Shown here: piece after piece, positions 1 to 14,340 of the stretch
Layout: every line of letters starts with the position of its first letter
How positions within the stretch are numbered: position 1 is the stretch's first letter
NCBI RefSeq assembly: GCF_947241705.1
Contig: NC_079266.1
Span: 434,001-498,000, forward strand
Length of the DNA: 64,000 nucleotides
Source of the DNA: Saccharomyces mikatae IFO 1815
Lineage: Eukaryota; Ascomycota; Saccharomycetes; Saccharomycetales; Saccharomycetaceae
Direction of reading: 5' to 3'
Program-made: the position numbers and the translations under genes
The notes under the pieces: generated by a model
What the model was told of the DNA's origin: nothing
Database searches by the model: none
Seen by the model: the letters and a program-made list of their open reading frames with translations, nothing else

Positions 1-44
1 CTAGTTACAATAACGCAAGTGTTACTAAAAATACTGCTCAAGAA

Positions 45-148
45 AAACGTCAGATAAAAAACTTTTCGCACTCCGCTAAACACCCATATAGAACATGGCG
101 GTGTTCCAAATGATTAGCCCTAGATCGCAAATTATATCATCATTCAAT
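45..148 (-). ncRNA. SNR87: candidate box C/D snoRNA, snR87-like
   Basis: On the minus strand a perfect C box (ATGATGA, 143-137) is followed about 85 nt later by a D box (CTGA, 53-50), giving an RNA of roughly 100 nt. Just after the C box the minus strand reads TAATTTGCG, complementary to nine bases of the yeast 18S rRNA segment CGCAAATTA. If the degenerate TCTA that follows is box D', the five-nucleotide rule targets the first A of that segment, which I count as A436, the known snR87 site. Known: S. cerevisiae snR87 lies several hundred bases upstream of RPL14A, as here. Exact ends are guessed, and I see no strong terminal stem. Family and position come from memory; the boxes and complementarity are seen directly. 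Confidence 0.62.
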
Positions 149-1728
<1,580 letters not shown>

Positions 1729-2100
1729 AATATGTACATGATCTTTAATTCTGATGTATTTCGTATGTAATTTTATCTTTAACTGGTTACTCCTTTAATA
1801 AATAAACTACAAATTCATAGCTATTGAAAGTGTTTTTCTTTACATCTTTGATAAGGTTATATAGTTGTCAAGTAAATGGAAAAGGGCAAACATTCAGAGT
1901 ACCTGTGTGTACTCTTTATTGGTAGGGGTTTTGACCATGCTTTATGTTTGCGCAAATGCGTGCTTATAAACTTCACAAAACTACTGAAGACTTGTACACA
2001 AGGGATAAAAAAGAAATTATAAGTTTCCCGTAACCATGTATGACTCTGAAGTTTTGTTACCGTATCACTAATATTGTTACAATTTTGGGAATCCTCATAT
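1729..2100. other. convergent 3' intergenic region, RPL14A/BYE1
   Basis: AT-rich 3' flanks of two converging genes; no further gene, RNA or repeat recognised. Confidence 0.6.
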
Positions 2101-3882
2101 TCAATGAATAAGCTCCTGTTTTACTACAACAAATGCGAATAATCTTCTTTCATCTGATTTCACGGGCGAAAATCTCTCATATCCTTCGCTATTGTGATTG
2201 TTTAAAATGTCATCCAAAATTTTAGGAACTTCACCGCCTTTTGATGAAACAATATAAAAGTCTTTCTCGTACCTAGCTTTTGGCTTTATACCAGCAATAC
2301 GACCTTTATTTTCCAATAAGTCCACAACTTCCGCAAAAGTTGCGTTACTTTTGTTGTCATTTAAGGGGAACATCTGATAAACTAATATTGCTCTAGAGGA
2401 TGAGATTTCTTTGAGATAAGGTACAGCAGTAGTTAAAGGCAAGCGTCCTTCTACATATAGATTTCCGTCACCAATAGCTTCCTTGAGAATATTCCTCTTA
2501 AGCTTTTGTGAAGTTCCGACGTAATTTAAATAACCTGTAAATTCGAGCCCTACGCTGGGATACAAGAACGAGCACCTTAGAGGTCCTTCACTTGCTATTT
2601 CAGTTGGGCTGGGTTGTTTTTCAATGTCAATGTCATGAGGCTGATCGATTTTTTTCTTATCGTCATTAAAATTCTCATTACTGTGTAACCTTATGCTATC
2701 TTTTGAGTACAAAATATCCTCTTGAGGTTCAGCGGAATCTTCGATTAGCTCATCACCCTTATGGGTCTTAACATATATGGGTTTATCTGGAACCTCTACA
2801 ATAAAGTTTTCTAAAGTAACTTTATCTCTTTTCTCCTTAAATTCTTGTAGGTCAGGATTTGCTAATTCTGATGCATTCATGTTTACCAACTTATTCAAAG
2901 CTAATTTACCCTCTATAACGTGTGCCTTCAGTTCCAAATTTTTCTTATCCTTTAAGTTAGAGTACAAAGATCTCACTTTCTCAGTGTATACCTTGTCTAA
3001 CGTACCAAATTCAACGTTCAGGCAAGCCTTATAAAGTTCATTCTCCAGATTATGGGCAAATTCTTGTGAGACCACAATAGTATCTTTTCTCTCAGGAAGG
3101 TTATAAAGCTTTGCTTCTATTGTCTCGGGGATTATGAACTTACTAAACAAGGTAGAGAACATTTTTTCTGCATTAGACCTTAATTTATGTTCTTTTTCGC
3201 TTTCAAAATCTCTTTCGGTAGGTATCTTATTTTCAAGAGTATCTGAATTAGTGACATCAGTACTTTTTTTCCTTTTTGTTGGTCCAGTGGATTTTTTCAC
3301 TTGCTTGGTTTTGTTAGGTGTCCTTCTAGGGTTATCAAAGCTTCTTTTTCGTTTCCTGGGACTTTCTTCATCAAGAAAGGCATCTGCATCATTGTCATTG
3401 TGGTCATTAATAGGCTTATAAACATCATCATCGTAATCTTCGTCCTCTGAAACCTCCACCTTCTTTGATTCTTCTAAATGTGCATACATTGATGGGTCAC
3501 ATAATTCACAGTAGTATTTAGAATCCTCATTCATTAGTCCATCTATGACGTCTTTACCATCGGTCATACATTTAATGTGCTGCCAAGAATCGCAGCCATC
3601 GCACTGAACCATGTCTCCATGCGAATATTCAGCAGCATCATAATTCTCATTGTTTGCACCACACAAACATCTAACATAGCCGTCGTCTGCTTCGTCTGCC
3701 TCTTCTTTCTCCGTGTCTTTATTTAGTTCATGCAAAGAGTCAACCTTATTCTTCTTCTTACTGCGTGAGTCGAGCTTCTTCTTTGCGCTTTTCTTCTTTG
3801 ATACTTCCTTCTCCTCCTCTAGCAGATATTCGATGTATTTATTTTGACCCTTATTAGATCTTGCAGAAGTACGAACAGACAT
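2101..3882 (-). CDS. BYE1: Bye1, PHD/TFIIS-like/SPOC transcription elongation factor
   Basis: Nuclear protein that binds RNA polymerase II and H3K4me3 chromatin during early elongation (family knowledge). Of 593 residues, the PHD finger is at about 70-132: cysteines start at C72 and C74, followed by a CDGC pair, the WQHIKC core and a final CELC. Basic nuclear-localisation-like runs (PRKRKR) lie around 170-200. The TFIIS central-like domain spans about 230-350 and the SPOC domain about 430-590, from [15 protein letters not shown] to the C terminus. The N terminus is highly charged and low complexity. S. cerevisiae Bye1 is about one residue longer. It is divergent from AUR1 across 722 bp. Confidence 0.97.
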   Translation of the reverse strand: MSVRTSARSNKGQNKYIEYLLEEEKEVSKKKSAKKKLDSRSKKKNKVDSLHELNKDTEKEEADEADDGYVRCLCGANNENYDAAEYSHGDMVQCDGCDSWQHIKCMTDGKDVIDGLMNEDSKYYCELCDPSMYAHLEESKKVEVSEDEDYDDDVYKPINDHNDNDADAFLDEESPRKRKRSFDNPRRTPNKTKQVKKSTGPTKRKKSTDVTNSDTLENKIPTERDFESEKEHKLRSNAEKMFSTLFSKFIIPETIEAKLYNLPERKDTIVVSQEFAHNLENELYKACLNVEFGTLDKVYTEKVRSLYSNLKDKKNLELKAHVIEGKLALNKLVNMNASELANPDLQEFKEKRDKVTLENFIVEVPDKPIYVKTHKGDELIEDSAEPQEDILYSKDSIRLHSNENFNDDKKKIDQPHDIDIEKQPSPTEIASEGPLRCSFLYPSVGLEFTGYLNYVGTSQKLKRNILKEAIGDGNLYVEGRLPLTTAVPYLKEISSSRAILVYQMFPLNDNKSNATFAEVVDLLENKGRIAGIKPKARYEKDFYIVSSKGGEVPKILDDILNNHNSEGYERFSPVKSDERRLFAFVVVKQELIH

Positions 3883-4604
3883 AGTAAGTTTAAACTAAAT
3901 AAAAACTAAAGTAAAGTTAGAATAGAAATAAAAGTAAAAGAGAACCTAGGATTATTGTTAGCCCTCTGTATGAAATACAAGTCAGAATACTAAGATCTCG
4001 TCACCTTTTCCTCTTGTTCCGTGGGTCTTCTGTTTAAAACCTACCTGGGCATCCCTTTGTGAGTTTGTTTAATATTATTATAACTGCCGCAGCCTCCAGT
4101 CATGACACCTGCTATTCGTGGAGAGCGATCGGTGGACTAAAAAACAGGAAAAATGAAAATCGGCTAAAAACCACAACAAAAGGAATATCATCATTCATTG
4201 CTTGGCGGGTCATCGCTTTTAATTTCCTGTAGTTAAAGAATAGAAGCGTGCTCCTCAGTGTTCTTATTCGTTAAAAAGTGGTTTCCTGCTCTGGTAATAC
4301 TATAGAAGCGTATTTTTTTGCTTCAGTCACGATAACTCGAGAACGCTGGTGACTATTGTTCGTGAACCAACAAAGTTGGATTTCTACTGCTGAACCTTAT
4401 AGATATTTGGGTAGTCCGATCGCTTATTTTGGTTGTCGTTGAGTACTTCACAAGTTTTTTCCTTTTCCCTGCTTTTTGCCTTGAATTACTTTGGTTATAA
4501 CTTTCAACCCAAGGATCTTCGAAATTTCTTCAAAAGTACTTTATTTTATTTTCTACAGGTTGCGGTTTTCATATTTCAAAAAGCTTTTAATCGTTCCTTT
4601 GCGT
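3883..4604. other. divergent promoter region, BYE1/AUR1
   Basis: 722 bp between divergent start codons. T-rich stretches precede AUR1 and there are no in-frame upstream ATG codons extending it. No factor site that I can assign with confidence. Confidence 0.6.
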
Positions 4605-5810
4605 ATGGCAAACCCTTTTTCGAGATGGTTTCTATCAGAGAGACCTCCCAACTGCCATGTAGCCGATCTAGAAACAAGTTTAGACCCCAATAAAACTTTG
4701 TTGAAGGTGCAAAAGTACAAGCCGGCTTTAAGTGACTGGGTGCATTATATCTTCTTGGGTTCCATCATGTTGTTCGTGTTTATTACTAATCCCGCGCCTT
4801 GGAGTTTTAAGATTCTCTTTTATTGTTTCTTAGGCACTTTGTTCATTATTCCAGCTACATCACAGTTTTTCTTCAATGCTCTGCCCATTCTAACATGGGT
4901 GGCACTTTATTTTACTTCATCGTATTTTCCAGATGACCGCCGGCCCCCTATTACTGTTAAAGTGCTACCAGCTGTGGAAACAATTTTATATGGTGACAAT
5001 TTAAGTGATATCCTTGCAACATCGACGAATTCTTTTTTGGATATTTTGGCATGGCTACCTTATGGTTTATTTCATTTTGGAGCCCCATTTGTCGTTGCTG
5101 CCATCTTATTTGTATTTGGGCCACCAACTGTTTTGCAAGGTTATGCTTTTGCCTTTGGCTATATGAATCTGTTTGGTGTTATTATGCAAAATGTCTTTCC
5201 AGCAGCTCCACCATGGTATAAAATCCTTTATGGATTGCAATCAGCCAACTATGATATGCATGGCTCACCAGGCGGGTTAGCTAGAATTGATGAATTGTTG
5301 GGTATCCATATGTATACGACAGCTTTTTCGAATTCTTCAGTTATTTTTGGAGCTTTCCCTTCATTGCATTCCGGATGTGCAACTATGGAAGCTCTTTTTT
5401 TTTGCTATTGCTTCCCAAAATTGAAACCTTTGTTTATTGCTTATGTTTGCTGGTTATGGTGGTCAACTATGTACTTAACACACCATTACTTTGTGGATCT
5501 GATGGCAGGCTCAGTTCTGTCCTATGTGATATTTCAATATACAAAGTACACACATTTGCCGATTGTAGATACAAGCCTTTTTTGCAGATGGTCGTATACT
5601 TCGATTGAGAAATATGATATATCCAAGAGCGATCCTTTAGCTGCGGATTCGAATGATATTGAGAGTGTCCCTTTGTCCAACTTAGAACTTGACTTTGATC
5701 TTAATATGACCGACGAACCTAGTGTAAGCCCTTCACTATTTGATGGATCTACTTCCGTTTCTCGTTCGTCCGCAACGTCTATAACGTCACTAGGTGTAAA
5801 GAGAGCTTAA
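4605..5810 (+). CDS. AUR1: Aur1, inositol phosphorylceramide synthase catalytic subunit
   Basis: Golgi membrane enzyme that transfers phosphoinositol from phosphatidylinositol to (phyto)ceramide, giving IPC; it is essential and the target of aureobasidin A. The start at MANPFSRWF gives 401 residues, the S. cerevisiae length. Several hydrophobic segments are visible between about 45 and 360. The lipid phosphatase-like catalytic motifs FPSLHSG (about 290-296) and THHYFVDLMAGS (about 339-350) supply the two histidines and the aspartate of the PAP2-type active site. The GLFHFGAPF stretch contains the H and F known from aureobasidin-resistance work. The C-terminal tail is soluble and Ser/Asp-rich. 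An open frame continues upstream of the chosen start but has no ATG. Confidence 0.98.
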   Translation: MANPFSRWFLSERPPNCHVADLETSLDPNKTLLKVQKYKPALSDWVHYIFLGSIMLFVFITNPAPWSFKILFYCFLGTLFIIPATSQFFFNALPILTWVALYFTSSYFPDDRRPPITVKVLPAVETILYGDNLSDILATSTNSFLDILAWLPYGLFHFGAPFVVAAILFVFGPPTVLQGYAFAFGYMNLFGVIMQNVFPAAPPWYKILYGLQSANYDMHGSPGGLARIDELLGIHMYTTAFSNSSVIFGAFPSLHSGCATMEALFFCYCFPKLKPLFIAYVCWLWWSTMYLTHHYFVDLMAGSVLSYVIFQYTKYTHLPIVDTSLFCRWSYTSIEKYDISKSDPLAADSNDIESVPLSNLELDFDLNMTDEPSVSPSLFDGSTSVSRSSATSITSLGVKRA

Positions 5811-6117
5811 TAGCATTTCATCTGCAATTGTAGATATGACCAATCACCTATAAAATTGTGTATTTTTTTTTTTCTTTTTTCTTAGTCAGAATTGTTGTTT
5901 AGCATAATGTACATGTAGTTTGTTTAATTACATCCCATTGATCATCTTTGAAGGAGTAAAAAGCTGTGAAAATTTATAAATGCCTGCTGAAGATAAATTT
6001 ACGTGTTAAATAGAGCATGAGAAATATTGTTCCTGCCTTAGTGCTTTAATGCGTATAAAAAATGTATATATTTACATGTGTCATTGTCTGTTCGATCTAA
6101 ATTAGTCCTCTATATAC
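5811..6117. other. convergent intergenic region, AUR1/MRP17
   Basis: Short T-rich 3' flanks of converging genes; nothing else seen. Confidence 0.6.
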
Positions 6118-6531
<414 letters not shown>

Positions 6532-6799
6532 TTAGTGTTATTGTGTACTCAGTTAAAACTTTGTCTATTATGTTTGACTGAGCTAATGGCAATTTCCACT
6601 TATATGGTTAAAATGCTGCTAAATATTTTCCGGGTTAGACATTATTTGCGAAAAGATGGATAAAGCAGCATCAAAGGGATTTCCCGTCGTCATAACCGAA
6701 AAGCATATCCTCAAATCCTGCACACTCAAGTTTCAACGATCCCGTTTCTATTTCATCTAAAGGCTTATTGTTTTACCTTTTGATATAGAACGTTGAAGA

Positions 6800-7563
6800 A
6801 TGAGTTTGTTCGAGTGGGTATTTGGGAAGAGTGTTACTCCGCAAGAAAGGCTAAAAAAAGTATGTATTTTGCATTTAGATTGTCATTATGGTGGACATAC
6901 TAACGTTGATTAATAACGTTATAGAATCAAAGGGCTTTGGAAAGAACTCAGAGAGAACTCGAGAGAGAAAAGAGGAAACTAGAGCTGCAAGATAAAAAAC
7001 TTGTATCAGAAATCAAAAAATCGGCAAAGAATGGGCAAGTTACAGCAGCAAAAGTTCAAGCTAAAGATTTAGTAAGAACCAGGAATTACATTCAAAAATT
7101 TGACAACATGAAAGCTCAACTTCAAGCCATATCCTTGAGGATACAGGCTGTTCGAAGTAGTGACCAAATGACACGTTCTATGAGTGAGGCCACTGGATTA
7201 TTGGCTGGAATGAACAGATCAATGAATTTACCCCAATTGCAAAGGATATCAATGGAATTTGAAAAGCAAAGTGATTTGATGGGTCAAAGGCAGGAATTCA
7301 TGGATGAGGCTATTGATAATGTCATGGGCGATGAGGTGGATGAAGATGAAGAAGCAGACGAAATCGTAAATAAAGTTCTGGATGAGATTGGAGTGGATTT
7401 AAATTCGCAGTTGCAAAGCACACCTCAAAATTTGGTTTCAAACGCACCGATTGCAGAAACAACAATAGGCATTGCAGAACCTATTGGTGCCGGGTCGGAA
7501 TCTAATGGTAATCCTGATGATGACTTGCAAGCTCGGTTGAACACTTTGAAGAAGCAGACTTAA
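6800..7563 (+). CDS. DID4: Did4/Vps2, ESCRT-III subunit (spliced)
   Basis: Class E Vps protein that caps and remodels ESCRT-III filaments for multivesicular body sorting at endosomes. Exon 1 is 6800-6859 (20 codons, MSLFEWVFGK to RLKK) and exon 2 is 6925-7563 (NQRALERTQRE onward), together 232 residues, the known length. The basic helical N-terminal core runs to about residue 150, then an acidic stretch (VDEDEEADEIVNKVLDEIG). The C terminus carries the MIM1 motif (DLQARLNTLKKQ) that recruits the AAA ATPase Vps4. Without the small first exon, the downstream frame starts internally and would lose the membrane-binding N terminus. Confidence 0.98.
6860..6924 (+). other. DID4 intron
   Basis: A 65-nt intron: GTATGT at 6860, TACTAAC at 6898-6904 and ATAG ending at 6924, 20 nt after the branch sequence. 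Exon junction in phase 0. Confidence 0.97.
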
Positions 7564-7792
7564 GTCTTTCTGAGGATATGTAGTATATGATGTGTTTATG
7601 CTATAACGGATTAAATACTTTAGTCAAGGTAAGCCTTCGGTGTCAGAAGGCGACCGAAACTTGGCTTGAATCTTCACTTTACTCGATCTTTTTATTTAAG
7701 TTTTCCTTGCCTCGAACACGTTTTCAAATAAATATGTTCTATATTATACATTCTTATATATATATCATTACATGCACAGTAATTAATCAGAG

Positions 7793-8401
7793 TTACAAAT
7801 GCTTACGGATGATTTTTTCACTAATTAAGTACTCATAAATGATGGTGGCGCACTCTTCAACAGTTTTTTGATCAGTCCTCAAATGCAACTCTGGAGCCTT
7901 TGGAGCCTCATAAGGAGCAGAAATACCGGTAAACTCCTTAATTACACCCTCCCTGGCCTTTTTGTATAACCCTTTAGGGTCCCTTTGTTCAGCAACTTCT
8001 AATGGAACATCAACAAAAATTTCAATAAACTTTAAACCAGCTTCCTTATGCAGTTCACGAGCTCTATCTCTATCAACTCTGTATGGGGAGATAAATGAGG
8101 TGATTGAAATAGCACAAGAATCAGCAAATAGTTTAGAAACTTCGCTAATTCTACGAATATTTTCATTTCTGTCTTTTTCAGAAAAGCCTAAATCTTTATT
8201 CAAACCAAAACGAATGTTATCACCATCCAACCTATAGGCAGACAAGTTTTTTTGAAGCAGTAATTGTTCCAGAGCACAAGCGATTGTACTTTTTCCAGAC
8301 GCGCTTAGACCTGTTAACCAAATAGTGCAACCATCCTGCTTTCTCAATGCCTTACGTTCGTCGTAAGTAAGGTTTGGATGCCAAGTAATATTATTCGCCA
8401 T
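7793..8401 (-). CDS. MET14: Met14, adenylylsulfate kinase
   Basis: APS kinase (EC 2.7.1.25): phosphorylates adenosine 5'-phosphosulfate to PAPS, the second step of sulfate assimilation in the cytosol. 202 residues, as in S. cerevisiae. The P-loop GLSASGKST is at 31-39; downstream are the substrate-binding [10 protein letters not shown] (about 57-66) and the lid-region motif around [17 protein letters not shown]14 is the classic chromosome XI centromere-linked marker and here lies about 700 bp from the CEN elements. Upstream Cbf1 and Met31/32-type sites indicate control by Met4. Confidence 0.98.
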   Translation of the reverse strand: MANNITWHPNLTYDERKALRKQDGCTIWLTGLSASGKSTIACALEQLLLQKNLSAYRLDGDNIRFGLNKDLGFSEKDRNENIRRISEVSKLFADSCAISITSFISPYRVDRDRARELHKEAGLKFIEIFVDVPLEVAEQRDPKGLYKKAREGVIKEFTGISAPYEAPKAPELHLRTDQKTVEECATIIYEYLISEKIIRKHL

Positions 8402-8586
8402 TTGTCACAATGTACTTCAAAAAAAATCTTACTTTTCTATATATTTGGTTGGAAAATGAAAAGTATAAAGAAGGACAATAACAAATATGAGGCTGCTATT
8501 GTTGAGAAAGTTTGCATCTTATATACACACTTCTGAAAAATTCATGAAGTTGAAGTCATATTGAGTTCTTCTTCTTCTTCTCTATT

Positions 8587-8592
8587 GCCACA
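8587..8592 (-). promoter_or_regulatory. Met31/Met32 core site
   Basis: GCCACA on the plus strand (TGTGGC on the minus strand), the Met31/32 core. It is about 30 bp from the Cbf1 box and about 190 bp upstream of the MET14 start. Confidence 0.5.
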
Positions 8593-8619
8593 TTTTTTGA
8601 GGTGGCATGAGATTGCTGA

Positions 8620-8627
8620 TCACGTGA
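8620..8627 (-). promoter_or_regulatory. Cbf1 box (TCACGTGA)
   Basis: Perfect TCACGTGA palindrome about 220 bp upstream of MET14. It is the Cbf1-Met4-Met28 site of sulfur genes and sits next to a Met31/32 core. Confidence 0.8.
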
Positions 8628-9094
8628 AATTAGCGACAGACATTCTATACAAACATCAAGGAAAAAGCGGACATTCTTTTGCAAGTAACAGCTAACAGCC
8701 TCATGATCACACAAATATGAATAATTTACCTACTCCTTCTAAGTTTTCCGAAGTTATTGGTGTAGTATTTCTTTTAGTAGATAAAAGTAGTCCGAATTTC
8801 TAGTATAGCAGGTGTTAGGAGCAGAGTTATAAGTTATAGAATTTGAGCTGCGAAAGCATGATAAGCCGAGAACGTCAATAAATAAGCAAGCAATACTTGT
8901 GTTTAAGATAGTCTACGAGTGGTACTCACCAAAACTATGTGTGTTGTCATAAAACCTAAATATTAGCTTAAAAAAGTGATCATTCATGTAATCATTCTAA
9001 ATGTTGATCATAATCTTGAACGGACCCGTTGCAAGTAAACGATATAGAATATTTGTCTGTGAGCTTGAACAAACAAATGATCTCTTTGAAACAA

Positions 9095-9213
9095 ATTTTT
9101 CTTTTCGGAGAGCGCAAACAAACAAGTTTTATTTTTTTATATTTTTTAATCAAATATATTTTTTCAAAAATATATTTTAATATAATATATAACTTTAAAA
9201 ATGGTCATGTGAC
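9095..9213 (-). other. CEN11: point centromere CEN11 (CDEI-CDEII-CDEIII)
   Basis: Reads on the minus strand. CDEI is GTCACATG at 9213-9206, a perfect RTCACRTG that binds Cbf1. CDEII is 9205-9121: 85 bp with only seven G or C bases, about 92% AT. CDEIII is 9120-9095, with the invariant TCCGAA core (the CCG contacted by CBF3) followed by an A-rich arm. Its left half reads TGTTTGCG rather than the more usual TGTTTATG. Length, spacing and location between MET14 and VPS1 match chromosome XI. It assembles the single Cse4 nucleosome and kinetochore. A small open frame running through it is meaningless. Confidence 0.95.
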
Positions 9214-9540
9214 TACCTGTGCAACTTATACTGCTAATATTCGGAATAACTTTTTGATGGAGAGAGTTCCTGTTTTAAATATTTGTACTTAGTTTGTGCA
9301 GGCGATCCGAAATAGGCCGGCGGTATATCCCTAGAGTTATGTGAACCACCGATTTTTATCATCAAGTTTCTTTCATTCACATTTGGTAAAAGATATGAAA
9401 CTTCAGCGTGCGGTAGGGGATAGATATTTTATATAATTTATAAACTAGCTTCAACGTTTACAAGGACGATATGTAATAATTGCAGTATATAAGAAGGACT
9501 TGAAGCTAAGCTCTAGCGACTAGTACAGGTGAGGTATAAG
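9214..9540. other. centromere right flank and VPS1 3' region
   Basis: AT-rich spacer between CDEI and the VPS1 stop codon; no other feature seen. Confidence 0.6.
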
Positions 9541-11655
9541 TTATACAGAGGAGACAATTTGACTGGCATTTCTCAATATTTCGACCATCTTCTTACATTC
9601 TTTTCTCCGTTGAATAGTTATATCATTCTCTTTGGTTAATTCTTCAATATCTTGCTTCCCATAGAGTTTTTCGAGTAAAACTTTTTGAATATCAGTTTTA
9701 CTTTTCACGATCAATTTGAGCATCAAAGCTTTTGGTACAATATCAGCAATGGTTCTTTTGACAATAGAAAAATAACTGCTAATTAACAACTTGATCACTT
9801 CTGTTTCCATTGTCTCTCTCTCCGTCATTTGGCCAGTAGCTTTCAAAACAGGAGGGGGGGATTCTAAGGCTGCCAATTTCTTTTTATTTTTAGTGGAGAA
9901 GAAGCCGCCAAAAAATCCCGATTTTTCTTCCATAGCTGGTGGCTTACTAGATGGTGGTTGAGCTGGTAAAGGTTTACCAGTCTTAGGATCAACAGTGACT
10001 TGGCGAGGGTGCAATTTTTCTTCTACCATAACCATTGCTTGAGAACCTTTCAAAAGATCCGGATGGGCTGTATTGATGTAGGTCTGTTCAGCTTTGATTA
10101 TGTCGACAACAAATTCGTTTGTAGGGATAGTAGCATCCTTTAAAAATTGAATGAATTGATTAGAAATCGCTTCTCTTAAAGCAGGATATCTTGAGTATTT
10201 CGGTTGAGAGATAATCTGTTTCAGCATACGAACTAGTTCATCGAACACCAAAGTAACTAAACGTAAAGACGGTTCTTCAAACCTTCTAATTTGCTGTTTA
10301 ACTAAAACTTCAAAGGCTTCTGTACCAACAAACAAGGATGGGGCCGAACCTGAACTATTGTACATGATGGTTCGAATGTCAGAATCTTTGATCTGATCGA
10401 ATGGATCCAGAGAATCTACACCATTTTTAAAAGTTTCATGGAATACATAGGATATTCTTGCACCACCAGAAAGTTCTTGACTGGAAAGTTCTTTGGCTTC
10501 ACCATCCAAAATGCCAGCATATTCATTAGAAAAATCGGTAATCATACTCAAAACGACGGAACTAGCTGAATCCATAGTTTCTGGGCCCAAATTTATGAGT
10601 TCGTTTTGATATTTCTTCAGTGTAGCCTCGATCTTAGCTTTGATCTCCGGCAAAGTTTGCCTAATGTGATGTAACAAGATTGAGTTTAATTTTTTAGCCA
10701 AATATGGTGTACCACAGTAATGTGCTTTAGAACTGTAGGATGGATGGTTCTCAAAGAATTTTCTTTCGTTTTCAAGAGCTTCTCTGATTGTTTTTTTGTG
10801 TTCTATATCCTTCTGACCTCTATTGATAACTGGGATGTAACCATATCTCAAGGGAATGACTCTTCCAGCCAAAATATCTATGACATCTGTACCTTGATCC
10901 ATCAAATCAACTTTGGTCAAAACACCAATAGTTCTCGTTCCCTCTGGATCGACTTCCCTGGCCAGCTTCAAACCATCACTGTTAGCCAAATCGGTGTTAG
11001 CGGCATTAACTGATAATATGATAGCATTTGGTTTGGAAATATACTTCAAAAGCATATCTTTGATTTGTCTTTCAATATCAGGAGGTTGGTCGCCTACAGG
11101 AACCTTCGTCAACCCAGGTAAATCAACTAATGTTAAAGTTAAAACATGGGGAGAATAAATTCTCAAGTTAATGGGCACGGAGGAAATTCCTGAATTGGCA
11201 CCTGTAACTTTATCGGTTTCCTTGATGATTTCCTGTCTAATATCATCAAAATTGTAAAATTTCCTACCTGGCAAATGCAGGAATTCACCCCATTCCTCCT
11301 TATTATCTTCGGATTGCCCATTATGTTGCTGCTCTTCCACCTCATCCTTTTTTTTGTCATTGTCGTTAATGTTTAAATCAATCAGTTCATTGGCAGCTTG
11401 GTTCACTTTAGCATGTTCTGACTTTTTTGGTCTTCTGTTAATCAATTGCAAAACTAGAGGTCTCCTAGTCACAATACCAGTACCTCTTGGCAAGAAGTCC
11501 CTACCAACAATATTCTCCAAAACGGACGACTTTCCTGATGACTGAGAACCGACAACAGTGATCTGAGGTAAATCAATAGGAGATTGAGATCCGCCTCCTA
11601 AAGGGGCTAAGGCATCCTGAAGCTTGTTAATAGTAGAAATTAAGTGCTCATCCAT
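9541..11655 (-). CDS. VPS1: Vps1, dynamin-like GTPase
   Basis: Large GTPase for vacuolar protein sorting, endosome/Golgi vesicle scission and peroxisome fission. Start [12 protein letters not shown] gives 704 residues, the S. cerevisiae length; the frame extends 22 codons upstream but without an ATG. GTPase motifs: G1 GSQSSGKS (36-43), G3 DLPGLTK (about 195) and G4 TKVD (about 265). Middle/stalk region about 330-560, then a variable insert ([13 protein letters not shown]) and the GTPase effector domain at about 610-700. There is no PH or proline-rich domain, as usual for Vps1/Drp1 types. The variable acidic stretch near residues 95-120 differs from S. cerevisiae as I remember it, a main hint that this is another species. 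Confidence 0.98.
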   Translation of the reverse strand: MDEHLISTINKLQDALAPLGGGSQSPIDLPQITVVGSQSSGKSSVLENIVGRDFLPRGTGIVTRRPLVLQLINRRPKKSEHAKVNQAANELIDLNINDNDKKKDEVEEQQHNGQSEDNKEEWGEFLHLPGRKFYNFDDIRQEIIKETDKVTGANSGISSVPINLRIYSPHVLTLTLVDLPGLTKVPVGDQPPDIERQIKDMLLKYISKPNAIILSVNAANTDLANSDGLKLAREVDPEGTRTIGVLTKVDLMDQGTDVIDILAGRVIPLRYGYIPVINRGQKDIEHKKTIREALENERKFFENHPSYSSKAHYCGTPYLAKKLNSILLHHIRQTLPEIKAKIEATLKKYQNELINLGPETMDSASSVVLSMITDFSNEYAGILDGEAKELSSQELSGGARISYVFHETFKNGVDSLDPFDQIKDSDIRTIMYNSSGSAPSLFVGTEAFEVLVKQQIRRFEEPSLRLVTLVFDELVRMLKQIISQPKYSRYPALREAISNQFIQFLKDATIPTNEFVVDIIKAEQTYINTAHPDLLKGSQAMVMVEEKLHPRQVTVDPKTGKPLPAQPPSSKPPAMEEKSGFFGGFFSTKNKKKLAALESPPPVLKATGQMTERETMETEVIKLLISSYFSIVKRTIADIVPKALMLKLIVKSKTDIQKVLLEKLYGKQDIEELTKENDITIQRRKECKKMVEILRNASQIVSSV

Positions 11656-13875
<2,220 letters not shown>

Positions 13876-14340
13876 GACGTTCCTATCCATAATTGAATAG
13901 TTTATTAATATAGGTTAGCCAGTCATAAACAGATTTGAACTCTTTTTGTGTATGCCATAGTATTCTTCTTTACTAGGTGGTAAGACGTTTATGTATGTAT
14001 ATATTACTTTATCGGTATGTTCACATACGTACAGTGGTAATTCATCGCGAGTTGAAATGTGATGTAATAGGTCGAACACTGCCAGAAATGTCAGGATGAA
14101 ATATTTTAAAAGGAGAAATACTCAAATTGGCTGGGAAAAGACCGAGGCCCTTCTCTTTTCAAATTTCGGCCAGATATTTAGGCTTTTTTTCTGACGAAAT
14201 AGGGGACCCAGGATTGGCAACTTAAACAAAAAAGTTTTCGACGAAACGTTCATCTCGAAAACTACTTCTGTCGATTGAGTTAGAGGTGTGATTTCATGCA
14301 GTTTATATTTTATTAGAAAGAAGAAAGTAAAGCTAGTACA
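13876..14340. other. intergenic region, PAP1/OSH6
   Basis: 465 bp in tandem orientation; PAP1 terminator and OSH6 promoter. No other gene recognised. Confidence 0.6.

Larger units (their letters stand above)
8402..9094. other. MET14 promoter and centromere flank
   Basis: Holds the Met regulatory sites listed separately; otherwise AT-rich, with no gene seen. Confidence 0.6.

Noticed and set aside
9029-9292. Open frame running through the centromere
   Set aside because: It is made of the AT-rich CDEII element and its flanks; the CEN elements explain the sequence.
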